From Flavobacteriales bacterium BRH_c54 (GTDB lineage: Bacteria > Bacteroidota > Bacteroidia > Flavobacteriales_E > Vicingaceae), in contig LADZ01000017.1 of assembly GCA_000961845.1 (NCBI GenBank), positions 62,001-126,000 of the forward strand: DNA of 64,000 nt, in the 5' to 3' direction. The translations under genes were made by a program, and so were the position numbers. Under the pieces are notes generated by a model, which did not search any database, was not told the DNA's origin, and saw only the letters and a program-made list of their open reading frames with translations. Shown here piece after piece: positions 54,495 through 63,900 of the stretch; position 1 is the stretch's first letter, and each line of letters begins with the position of its first letter.

Positions 54495-55667
54495 ATGGCA
54501 ACAATTTTAATCATTGATGATGAGAAATCAATAAGAAATACGTTAAAAGATATTTTAGAATACGAAAAATATGTTATTGATGAAGCAGAAGATGGAGAGA
54601 GCGGGTTGGCAAAAATAAAAGCCAATAAGTACGATTTGGTGATGTGTGATATTAAAATGCCAAAAATGGATGGATTGGATGTATTGAAACAAACTATTGC
54701 TGTTGGCATAGAAACGCCTATGGTAATGATTTCCGGCCATGGAACTATTGAAACCGCTGTTGAAGCTATTAAAAATGGAGCGTTCGATTTTATTTCTAAA
54801 CCATTTGATTTAAATCGTTTGTTGATTACGGTTAGAAATGCCATAGATAAAAAAGAGTTGGTGCAAGAAACCAGAAAACTTCAAAAAAAGGTTGGAGGTA
54901 AAGGGAAAACGCAAATTATTGGCGAATCGGAAGCTATTTTGAAAGTCAAAGAAATGATAGACAAAGTAGCGGTGAGTGATGCTCGTGTATTAATTACTGG
55001 TGGAAATGGAACAGGAAAAGAATTGGTAGCCCGTAGTTTGCACGAAAAATCTGAAAGAAGTAAAGCACCATTTGTGGAAGTAAATTGTGCTGCTATTCCA
55101 TCAGAACTGATTGAGAGTGAGTTGTTCGGACATGAAAAAGGAGCGTTTACATCAGCAATAAAACAACGAAAAGGTTGTTTCGAACAAGCCGAAGGCGGCA
55201 CCTTATTTTTAGATGAAATTGGCGATATGAGTTTATCGGCACAGGCAAAAGTATTGCGTGCTTTGCAAGAGAGCAAAATTACCCGAGTAGGTGGCGAGAA
55301 AGAAATTAGTGTAAATGTTAGGGTGCTGGCAGCTACTAATAAAGATTTAATGAAAGAAATTGCTGAGGGTAATTTCAGAGAGGATTTGTACCATCGATTG
55401 GGAGTAATATTAATTCATGTACCTGACTTAAACGATAGAAAAGAAGATGTACCTTTATTGGCAGATTATTTTTTGACACAACTTTGTGAAGACCACGGAA
55501 TTGCCAAAAAATCTTTTGAATCATCTGCCTTAACTGCTTTAAAAGAGTATAATTGGACAGGAAACATCAGAGAATTGAGAAACATCGTAGAACGATTAAT
55601 TATTTTAAGCGACAAAGTAATTACCGTTGATGATGTAAATATGTATGCTAACCCAGGGAAGAAGTAG
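54495..55667 (+). CDS. NtrX-like sigma-54 response regulator without HTH
   Basis: A 390-residue regulator: receiver (about 1-120) with phospho-Asp52 (CDIKMPKMDG), then the AAA+ sigma-54 activator domain (about 140-375) with Walker A (GGNGTGKE), the loop GAFTSA where GAFTGA is usual, GGTLFLDEIGDM and the arginine-finger region (NFREDLYHRLGV). It stops at YANPGKK with no Fis-type helix-turn-helix, so it cannot bind an enhancer by that route. The likely partner is the NtrY-like kinase at 46416-50078. Confidence 0.88.
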   Translation: MATILIIDDEKSIRNTLKDILEYEKYVIDEAEDGESGLAKIKANKYDLVMCDIKMPKMDGLDVLKQTIAVGIETPMVMISGHGTIETAVEAIKNGAFDFISKPFDLNRLLITVRNAIDKKELVQETRKLQKKVGGKGKTQIIGESEAILKVKEMIDKVAVSDARVLITGGNGTGKELVARSLHEKSERSKAPFVEVNCAAIPSELIESELFGHEKGAFTSAIKQRKGCFEQAEGGTLFLDEIGDMSLSAQAKVLRALQESKITRVGGEKEISVNVRVLAATNKDLMKEIAEGNFREDLYHRLGVILIHVPDLNDRKEDVPLLADYFLTQLCEDHGIAKKSFESSALTALKEYNWTGNIRELRNIVERLIILSDKVITVDDVNMYANPGKK

Positions 55668-55669
55668 AA

Positions 55670-56035
55670 TTATGCCTTATACATTTCTCTAATAATTACT
55701 TTTTGTAATTCTCTTTTAATAATTAAGTCTGTAATAATTTCAGTGGTATCGGCATGTAGGTTTTCTTTCAGTTTTTTATTGAGAAAATCTTCTTCAATAT
55801 CTATGCGATACAAAAGCGAAAGTAATTTAGCGTAATCATCGTTGAGCAATTCATCTACATAAGGTAAAATTTGCTGAAAAAGCTCTAAATAAGGAGTTGC
55901 AGCTTTACCTTCTATCACAATGTTATAACTAAACCAATTAAAATCTTTTTGGATTTGCTCAACCACTTTATTTATTAAATCTTCTCGATTAAAATAAACT
56001 GTAAGCTCGTTGAGTGTAGGAATTGGTTTAGACAT
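55670..56035 (-). CDS. Hypothetical protein, helical
   Basis: A 121-residue, mostly helical acidic protein with no Cys, signal or recognised motif (KDFNWFSYNIVIEG, QILPYVDELLNDDYAKLLSLLYRID). It is the last gene of the lpxK-punA-gatB-tlpA run, 9 bases after the TlpA-like gene. Clean start, family-like composition and operon position support it as real; no function can be given. It converges with the regulator gene, 2 bases apart. Confidence 0.6.
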   Translation of the reverse strand: MSKPIPTLNELTVYFNREDLINKVVEQIQKDFNWFSYNIVIEGKAATPYLELFQQILPYVDELLNDDYAKLLSLLYRIDIEEDFLNKKLKENLHADTTEIITDLIIKRELQKVIIREMYKA

Positions 56036-56044
56036 ATATTGATG

Positions 56045-57190
56045 TTAAAACAATTCAGCTAATTTGTTATGAAGTTCTTCTCCTCTAAGGTTTTTAGCAA
56101 TAATTTTACCTTCTCTGTCTAACAGTACAGCAAAAGGAATTCCGCTAATATTGTACAAAGGAACAACAGAGGAGTTCCATCCTTGAAGGTCGCTAACATG
56201 ATTTTTCCAAATTAAATTATCTTTTTCTATGGCATTTATCCAATCTTGTTTAGCATTAGGTTGTTGTTGCATTCCATCAAGAGAAACACTAAATACTTCA
56301 AATCCTTGTTTATTGAATTTTTTGTAAGCTTCAACCACATTTGGATTTTCAATTCTACAAGGCTTGCACCATGAAGCCCAAAAATCAACCAATACCACTT
56401 TACCTTTTAATGATGATAGTGAAATAGGATTTCCGTTTACATCACTCAAAGTAATATCCGGAGCTTCAGAACCGGGAGCTAAAACACTCATTTTACTCAC
56501 TTTTTCATTAAAGTTTTCGGTATAAATAGAGTTAGGCATTTCTTTTTGAAGGGCATCATTTACTTTTTTATAAAGTTCAAAATTATCTTCTGCATCCATC
56601 ATTTGTACGGCAGCTAAACTCACCAAAGAACCCGGGTTCTCATTAATAATGCTTTTAAAATAATTGTTCATCTTAGCAATAGCCGAGTGAGAAGCAATCT
56701 GCATTTCAATAAACAATTGTTGGTCGGACGGATTTTGTTGGTATAATCTGCCCAACGAATCTTGTGTTTGAGCATTTACTTGGTAAGCTAGATTGAATTT
56801 CCTTAATTTTTCTGACTCTTCAGAACCTTCTATTTTGTACGTACCCATAATGTTACTTCCATCTGCTTTTAAAACAGGAGTTTCACCTTTATTTAAGATA
56901 AGATTTACAAAGTTCTGATTGTTAATTCTAATTCTGTAATAACCTACCTCTTCTATTGGGTAAGTAAAAGCAAAAATCCCATCTTTATCAACGGTAGCAG
57001 TATCTTTAGGGATTAAATTAGTGGGGGTTAAGTAATCTAAATATACAGAAGTTCCAAAAGGAGTGTTGGTTAAATTACCTGTTATGGTTGGTGTTTTATC
57101 AGCATCTGTATTTGGTTGAGTATCATCTCCACAAGCAAAAAATGTGAATATAAGTAAGTTGATTAGGAAAATGTTTTTTAAAGTTTTCAT
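56045..57190 (-). CDS. TlpA-like thiol-disulfide lipoprotein with DUF4369
   Basis: A 381-residue lipoprotein (lipobox FFAC near residue 20). A DUF4369-like beta domain (about 30-130) is followed by a helical linker and a thioredoxin/AhpC-TSA domain (about 240-381) with the active site WASWCKPCRIENP. Such proteins act in the periplasm as thiol reductases, often for cytochrome c or outer-membrane protein maturation. CKPC in place of CxPC variants is normal. It follows gatB by 3 bases. Confidence 0.85.
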   Translation of the reverse strand: MKTLKNIFLINLLIFTFFACGDDTQPNTDADKTPTITGNLTNTPFGTSVYLDYLTPTNLIPKDTATVDKDGIFAFTYPIEEVGYYRIRINNQNFVNLILNKGETPVLKADGSNIMGTYKIEGSEESEKLRKFNLAYQVNAQTQDSLGRLYQQNPSDQQLFIEMQIASHSAIAKMNNYFKSIINENPGSLVSLAAVQMMDAEDNFELYKKVNDALQKEMPNSIYTENFNEKVSKMSVLAPGSEAPDITLSDVNGNPISLSSLKGKVVLVDFWASWCKPCRIENPNVVEAYKKFNKQGFEVFSVSLDGMQQQPNAKQDWINAIEKDNLIWKNHVSDLQGWNSSVVPLYNISGIPFAVLLDREGKIIAKNLRGEELHNKLAELF

Positions 57191-57193
57191 AGT

Positions 57194-58645
57194 TTATTGT
57201 TTTAATTTTTCTCTTAGTAAACTGTTTGCTTTTTTAGGATCGGCTTTACCTTTGGATGTTTTCATTAGTTGTCCCATAAGAAAACCGATAAGTTGTTGTT
57301 CGCCATTTCTAAAACGTTCAATTTCTTTAGGATTATTTTCAATTACTTGTTCAATGTAAGATGAAAGATCATCATCATTACTTTCTTGAATAAGGTTGTT
57401 TTGTTCGGCAATAGCGAGTGGTTCTAGTTCAGGTTGTTTTACCATAATGGGGAAAATATGTTGAGAAGCTACGGTATTACTTACTTTACCATCATCAATT
57501 AATTGAATAAGAGCTGCGATTTTTGCAGGTTTTATAACAAAATTTTCTATGGTAATACCATTTTCGTTGAGGTAAGATTTAATGCTGCCGTTTAACCAGT
57601 TGGAAGCAGCTTTGTAATTTTTGGTATATTGAGTTAACTCATTGTAATAAATGCCCAACGGTTTTGATTCGATGATGAGGTTAGCATCATATTCCGATAA
57701 TCCAAATTCTTTTGTATAAACCTTATAAAGTTCATTAGGTAAAGTTGGTAAAGTAGTTTTTACATCGTTAATATAGTTTTGAGAAACTATAACAGGTTGT
57801 AAATCCGGTTCAGGGAAATAACGGTAATCGTGAGCTTCTTCTTTGCTACGCATAGTAAAAGTAGTACCGTCAACAGCATTAAAGCTTCGGGTTTCCATTT
57901 CTATTTTCCCACCATTTTCTAAGACATCAATCTGACGAATAATTTCGTGTTCTATGGCTCTTTTTACATTACGGATAGAGTTCATGTTTTTGGTTTCCGT
58001 ACGTTCACCAAATTTTGAAGCACCTTTTAGCATAACAGAAACGTTGGCATCGCAGCGTAAGCTACCTTCTTCCATATTACCATCACAAATTTCGAGGTAA
58101 CGCAACAATTTTCTAACTTGGGTAACATATTCGTAAGCCTCCTCAGCCGAACTAATTTGCGGTTCAGAAACAATCTCTACTAATGGAACTCCGGCTCTGT
58201 TTAAATCTACTAAAGTATTAAAAGGGTCTTGGTCGTGAATGCTTTTTCCGGCATCTTCTTCCATGTGTATTCGGGTAATTTCAATTTTTTTCTCTTTAGC
58301 TGTATTTGGGAAAAGAGTGATAAATCCTCCAGTGCAAATAGGTGTTTTATCTTGAGTAATTTGGTAGCCTTTAGGTAAATCGGCATAAAAATAATTCTTA
58401 CGAGCAAATTCGTTGTTTTCTCTAATAGTAGCACCAACAGCAAGTCCGAGTTTTACGGCAAATTCAATATTTTTTTCGTTTAATACGGGTAAAGTTCCCG
58501 GATGTCCTAAAGTTACAGGGCTAATATTGGTATTAGGTAAGTCTCCAAAAGTAGCTGAATCTGAAGCGTAGGCTTTACTTTTAGTAGAAAGCTGGGCATG
58601 TATTTCTAGTCCTATTACGGCTTGATATTTATCGTAAACACTCAT
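57194..58645 (-). CDS. gatB: Asp/Glu-tRNA amidotransferase subunit B
   Basis: A 483-residue subunit of the GatCAB enzyme, which turns Glu-tRNA(Gln) or Asp-tRNA(Asn) into the amide form. Signatures: YQAVIGLEIHAQLST, RKNYFYADLPKGYQITQ, IHMEEDAGKSIHD, DLNRAGVPLVEIVSEP, GSLRCDANVS and a C-terminal YqeY-like tail domain. Normal length. It lies between punA (14-base gap) and the TlpA-like gene. gatA and gatC are elsewhere. Confidence 0.96.
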   Translation of the reverse strand: MSVYDKYQAVIGLEIHAQLSTKSKAYASDSATFGDLPNTNISPVTLGHPGTLPVLNEKNIEFAVKLGLAVGATIRENNEFARKNYFYADLPKGYQITQDKTPICTGGFITLFPNTAKEKKIEITRIHMEEDAGKSIHDQDPFNTLVDLNRAGVPLVEIVSEPQISSAEEAYEYVTQVRKLLRYLEICDGNMEEGSLRCDANVSVMLKGASKFGERTETKNMNSIRNVKRAIEHEIIRQIDVLENGGKIEMETRSFNAVDGTTFTMRSKEEAHDYRYFPEPDLQPVIVSQNYINDVKTTLPTLPNELYKVYTKEFGLSEYDANLIIESKPLGIYYNELTQYTKNYKAASNWLNGSIKSYLNENGITIENFVIKPAKIAALIQLIDDGKVSNTVASQHIFPIMVKQPELEPLAIAEQNNLIQESNDDDLSSYIEQVIENNPKEIERFRNGEQQLIGFLMGQLMKTSKGKADPKKANSLLREKLKQ

Positions 58646-58659
58646 GTTGAAGCCTTAAT

Positions 58660-59478
58660 TTAGTTATGTAATTTGGCAAGTAATTCTTTAATAATAAGTG
58701 TCATTTTAGGCTCAGCTGCTTTAGCAACTTGCTGTACTTCTTCATGACTAATTTCAATAATTTTTCCATCAACACCTAAATCAGTAATGATAGAAAGTGC
58801 CATACAAGGAATATCCATGTGGCGAGCCACAATAACTTCTGGAACAGTACTCATTCCTACTGCATCGGCACCAATAATTTGTATAAATTTATATTCAGCA
58901 GGCGTTTCAAATGTTGGTCCCGATAAAGCAGCATAAACTCCCTCCTGAATTTTAATGTTATTGTCTTTAGCAATTTGTTTTACTGAGGCAATCAGGTTTT
59001 TAGCGTAAGGTTCACTCATGTCAGGAAAACGAGGACCGAGTTCACTAATATTTTTACCTCTAAGTGGATTATCGGGTAATAAATTAATATGGTCGGTAAT
59101 TAACATGATATCACCCACTTCAAAATTAGCATTTACGCCACCACTAGCATTACTTAAAAATAGCTGTTCAATTCCTAAAGCTTTCATAACCCTTATCGGG
59201 AAAGTACATTCTTGTAAAGAGTAACCTTCATAATAATGAAATCTGCCTTGCATAGCAACAACAGGAATACCGTTAAGTGTTCCAAAAAGTAATTTCCCTG
59301 AGTGACCTTCTACTGTAGAAACAGGAAAGTTTGGAATTTCTTCGTAAGGAATAGCCGTTTCAATTTTTATTTCAGTAGATAAATTTCCTAATCCAGTTCC
59401 TAAAACAATACCTGCCTTAGGTTTTAATTGTGTTTTGGAAGCTAAAAAAGCTTTAGTTTGTTGTATTTTTTCTAACAT
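58660..59478 (-). CDS. punA: Purine-nucleoside phosphorylase
   Basis: A 272-residue trimeric-type phosphorylase (PNP I/MTAP family) that splits purine nucleosides with phosphate in the salvage pathway. Motifs: GIVLGTGLGNL, VEGHSGKLLFG, GRFHYYEGYSLQECTFPIRV, LSNASGGVN and GADAVGMSTVPEVIVARH. The start overlaps the end of lpxK by 26 bases, so translation is coupled. Confidence 0.93.
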   Translation of the reverse strand: MLEKIQQTKAFLASKTQLKPKAGIVLGTGLGNLSTEIKIETAIPYEEIPNFPVSTVEGHSGKLLFGTLNGIPVVAMQGRFHYYEGYSLQECTFPIRVMKALGIEQLFLSNASGGVNANFEVGDIMLITDHINLLPDNPLRGKNISELGPRFPDMSEPYAKNLIASVKQIAKDNNIKIQEGVYAALSGPTFETPAEYKFIQIIGADAVGMSTVPEVIVARHMDIPCMALSIITDLGVDGKIIEISHEEVQQVAKAAEPKMTLIIKELLAKLHN

Positions 59479-60526
59479 AGTTGGTTATTTGTTGATCAAA
59501 ATTCTTTTTGTCATCACCATGAAAATTAATTTCTATCGGAATATAAAATACCGGAAGATCATTTATTAATGATGAAATTTTCGGCAAAGATAATCGCATT
59601 AAATCTTTTTCTGTAGTAATGATTAATTTATTATTGCCAATAAGGTTGCTAAATTTGGTTTTCAATGTTTCCATGTCGTTTTCTGTAAAAGCATGGTGGT
59701 CGGGAAACTTCATGTGTTCAACAACTTTGTAGTTGTTTTTAAGATAATAATATAAGGGAAAAGAGTTGGCAATTCCTGTGAGGAGTATTACAGAAGAATT
59801 TTTATTATCTAAGGTTAGATAATTTTCGGCAGTAGTATTAAAAGGTGTGAGCTTGTTGTAACTTACGTAAGAGAAATATATGTCCTGATAATTTTTAGGT
59901 TTAATTTCTTCAATAATTCTTCTTCTATCTATAGGTGATAAAACGATAGGACATTTAGATACTATAATAATGTCGGCTCGTTTATAACCATAAATAGGTT
60001 CTCGCAATCTTCCTGAGGGAAGAACATTATCATATATAAACAGGTTAGAGTAATCGGTTACTAAAATATTTATGTCAGGATTAACAGCCCTGTGTTGAAA
60101 AGCATCATCCAATAAAACCACCTTAGTTGATGGGTATAGTTTTTTAATTTGCTGAATACCCCTGACTCTTTTTTCATCGACAGCGATTAGACAATCGTTA
60201 AACTTTTTTTTATATTGTAGTGGTTCATCACCAATATCTTCAAAAGAAGAAGTTTCATTGGCAAGTACAAATCCTTTGGTAATTCTTTTATAACCTCTAC
60301 TTAAAATAGCAATATTATAATTGGATTGAAGTAATTGAACTAAATAAGCTACATGAGGAGTTTTTCCTACGCCACCTATATTAAGGTTGCCTACATTAAT
60401 GGTAACAACATCTTTAAAGTTCATAGAACGAAATATTTTAAGGTCGTAAAATTTATTTCTCACTACCATAGCTAAAGCGTAGAGCCACGAAACAGGCAGA
60501 AGAATTATTTTAACTAAACGTTTCAA
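59453..60526 (-). CDS. lpxK: Tetraacyldisaccharide 4'-kinase
   Basis: A 357-residue membrane-associated kinase that phosphorylates the lipid A precursor at the 4' position. One N-terminal helix, the P-loop NLNIGGVGKTPHVAYLVQLL, ILSRGYKR, and LLDDAFQHRAV are characteristic. It shows that the organism makes lipid A. It is first gene of the lpxK-punA-gatB-tlpA-hypothetical operon; the 3' end overlaps punA by 26 bases. Confidence 0.93.
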   Translation of the reverse strand: MKRLVKIILLPVSWLYALAMVVRNKFYDLKIFRSMNFKDVVTINVGNLNIGGVGKTPHVAYLVQLLQSNYNIAILSRGYKRITKGFVLANETSSFEDIGDEPLQYKKKFNDCLIAVDEKRVRGIQQIKKLYPSTKVVLLDDAFQHRAVNPDINILVTDYSNLFIYDNVLPSGRLREPIYGYKRADIIIVSKCPIVLSPIDRRRIIEEIKPKNYQDIYFSYVSYNKLTPFNTTAENYLTLDNKNSSVILLTGIANSFPLYYYLKNNYKVVEHMKFPDHHAFTENDMETLKTKFSNLIGNNKLIITTEKDLMRLSLPKISSLINDLPVFYIPIEINFHGDDKKNFDQQITNYVRKNTTN

Positions 60527-60902
60527 TAGATTTGTTACCTTATATTAATGTCTAAATTTATAAAAGAGTTTATGCAAACATAGTAAATTCCAAAATTAAA
60601 TTAAAAAATTTTGCAATATAGGAAAGCTATTTATTATTAGATGTTAAATAATGTTATTAATGTTTAAAGTTTTTTAAAATAAAATTAATGTTAAATAAGC
60701 TGGTTTTCACTATGTCTTTGCTGTGTTGCTACATTTTATTTATGATTTTCTTTTAGGTAAAAATTCATAAAAAGTAAGATTAGTTTTAGTTGAAATAAAT
60801 TTTTTAGTAAAAATAATTTGGTTTTAAATCTTAATATTAATTACTTTTACGCCTCATTTATTTGCACTAATTAAAATAATTTAAAGTTTAAACTGATAAA
60901 AT
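60527..60902. other. Divergent promoter spacer, lpxK and TonB receptor
   Basis: A 376-base, very AT-rich spacer between divergent genes. I see no open frame, RNA gene or strong hairpin. A -7 element for lpxK is at 60575-60582. No exact promoter match was found for the receptor gene; TTTATTTG at about 60857-60864 is one base off consensus. Confidence 0.5.
60575..60582 (-). promoter_or_regulatory. -7 element for the lpxK operon
   Basis: The complement reads TATGTTTG, an exact TAnnTTTG match 48 bases before the lpxK start. TTTA (one base off TTTG) sits 19 bp further upstream. Confidence 0.45.
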
Positions 60903-63900
60903 ATGTTAAAAAAATTAGCTGTTTTTGTAGCCGTAATATTTTCTATATCAATTGCGTATGCTCAAACCGGGCAAGGAACTATTAAAGGTAAAATGCTGGA
61001 TAAACAAACGGGGGAGCCGCTTCCATTTGCTAACGTAGTAGTAATGAAGGGAGGTCAGCAAATTGCTGGTGCTCAGACCGATTTTGATGGAAAGTTTACT
61101 ATTCCAGCTCTTAGTCCAGGAAATTATGATTTAATTGCAAAATATGTAGGGTATCAAGATATAAGAGTAAATGGGGTTGTTGTTAATAATGGTCAGATAA
61201 CCTTTGTGCCAACTTTAAAAGCGGGGCAAGGAGTAGATTTGGCAGAATTTGTAGTGATAGAATACGAGGTGCCACTTATTAGTAAGGATCAAACTTCATC
61301 AGGAGGTACAGTAACAAGAGAGAATATAGCTAAAATGCCGGGTCGTTCTGCAGTTTCTGTAGCACAAACTGTTGGTGGAGTATTTTCAAAGGATGATGGT
61401 AGTACAGATTTAAATATTAGAGGTTCAAGAAGTAATGCCACAGATACATATATAGATGGTATTAAAGTTAGAGGGTCTCAAAACCTTCCAAATTCAGCTA
61501 TAGAACAAGTAACTGTAATTACAGGTGGTTTGCCTGCTCAATTTGGTGATGTTACCGGTGGTGTTGTAAATATTACCACTAGAGGTGCTTCTTCGGAATG
61601 GTTTGGAGGAATTGAATATCTTACTTCTGGGTTTAAAAATGGAGAAGATGGAATTGTAGGGCTAGATGATCATGGATTTAATTTGTTAGGATTTAGCTTG
61701 TCAGGACCTATTATGTTCGCTAAAGACTCTACAGGTACTAAAAAAGATGCAAAATTGGGTTTCTTTTTATCCGGTGAATTAAAATATGATGTTGATCCTA
61801 GACCAAATGCAATGACAAACTATAAGGTGAAGGATGATGTGATGGAAGAGTTAAATGCAGTGCCATACTCTGTCAATGAAGCTCAAGGTTCAGGAGTTGT
61901 TAATAATGCTCAATTTATTAGAGAAAGTGATTTAGAAGAAATACCTTTTAGACTAAATACTTCTAGGAAAGGAATGAATTTGGCTGGAAAAATTGATTAT
62001 ACTGTTTCGCCAACTATTAATTTAACATTTGGTGGTTCGTTTGATTATAATGATAGAAATAGTTTTAATAGAAGTAATGCTCTTTTTAATTCGCAAAATA
62101 ATTTACAAGATGTTGATAAAGCTTGGAGAGCTTATGCAAGATATACTCAAAGATTCAGAAATAGTGAAGATAAGGATAATCCGTCAGTAGTTAAAGATGC
62201 TTTTATATCTTTCCAAGTGGATTATTCTGTAACAGGAAGAACAGTTCAAGATAGAAATCATAAAGATAATTTAAGCCATTATGGGTATATTGGTAAGTTC
62301 ACATCGGAAAGAGTAAATACTTTTGATACGGTTGCAACTACTGTTGAGATTGTTGATCAAAATGGGAATGTTGTAGATACAATTACCGGAATGATGTCAA
62401 ACCCTAATACAGTTAGTTATTCTTTTGAAGCAGGAGAGTTAAACCCAATTCTTGCTAACTATACTTCAGCATACTATGATTATTTCGGAGATGATCCTGA
62501 GGCTGTTAAAGATAGAGAAACAGTGCAAGGTGGAGGAGCTTTGTTGAATGGTGATCATCCATTTGATTTGTATAATCAAATGTATAACCCTATGGGGAGA
62601 AGTGGGGATACTTATTTTCAACAACAAACTACTCAATTAAGGTTTACAGGAGCAGGTAGTGCTAGTATTGGAGATCATGCTATTCAAATTGGTTTCGAAT
62701 ATGAGCAAAGAGATGAAAGATCTTATAACATCCAACCATATACTTTATGGAGACTTGGTAGACAGTTGGTGAATGTTCAAATAGAAGAAAGAAGTTTTGT
62801 TGAGGGTACTTTTATCGAATATCCGGGAGCTGGTGGTAGTGGGTTTTCCCAATTTTTGTTTCAACAAGCTTATAATCCGGATGTTCATAGTCAGTTTGAT
62901 AAGAATTTAAGAGAGTCTTTAGGGATGTCAGAGACAGGTTTAAATTGGATAGATTTTGATTCTTATGGTCCTGATGTGTGGAATATAGATATGTTTACTC
63001 CTGATGAGATTTATACAGGAGCTAGGGGGTTGTTAAGTACTTTTGGGTATGATCATACTGGAAAAAAGCTATCAGGGAATCCTAGTTTAAATGATTTTTT
63101 CACTAAAAAAGATGAGGATGGAAACTTTACAAGAGAAAATCCTTCCTTTCAACCAATTTATATAGCAGGTTATATACAAGATAAGTTTGCTTTTGATGAT
63201 TTAATTTTTAATGTTGGTGTTCGTATTGATAGATATGATGCAAATCAGTCTGTGTTAAAAGACAAATATTCATTGTTTCCTGTAAAGACTGTAGGAGAAA
63301 TTGAAGGAATATCTAATAAACCTTCTAATATTGGGGATGATTTTGTGGTGTATGTAAATGATGTTTCAGATCCTAAAGTTAGTCAAATTACAGGTTATAG
63401 AGATGGCGACACATGGTATAACGCTGATGGTGAAGAAATCTCTGATCCGGCAGTATTAAGTTCTTCAGGAATTCCAAGTCCTTGGTTAGTTGATCCAAAT
63501 AAAAATGATGTGTTTAGAGATTTAGATGAATCATCATTTAAAGATTTTGAGCCACAAGTAAATATTTCTCCTCGTGTGTCATTCTCTTTTCCAATATCTG
63601 ATGAGGCTTTGTTTTTTGCACATTATGATATTTTAACCCAAAGGCCATCTGCTGGAAATAGAATGGATTTGTTAAGTTATTTGAATTTTCAGGGAGGAGG
63701 TTTTAGTTATTTTGGAGTTAATAATCCTATTAATAACCCTGCTTTAAAAGCTGAACAAACTATTGATTATGAGTTAGGTTTTCAACAAAAATTAAGTAAT
63801 TATTCAGCATTAAAATTATCTGCTTTTTATCGTGAATTTAGAAATCAGGTGCAAATGACTCAAGTTGTTGGTGCTTATCCTGGTAACTATTTTACTTTTG

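Noticed and set aside
54421-54504. Longer N-terminus for the MazG-like protein
   Set aside because: It begins with TTG, adds a hydrophobic leader foreign to the family and overlaps the divergent regulator gene; the ATG at 54420 fits the domain start.
60527-60902. tRNA or small RNA gene in the largest spacer
   Set aside because: No cloverleaf pattern or GC-rich stem; the region is uniformly AT-rich.
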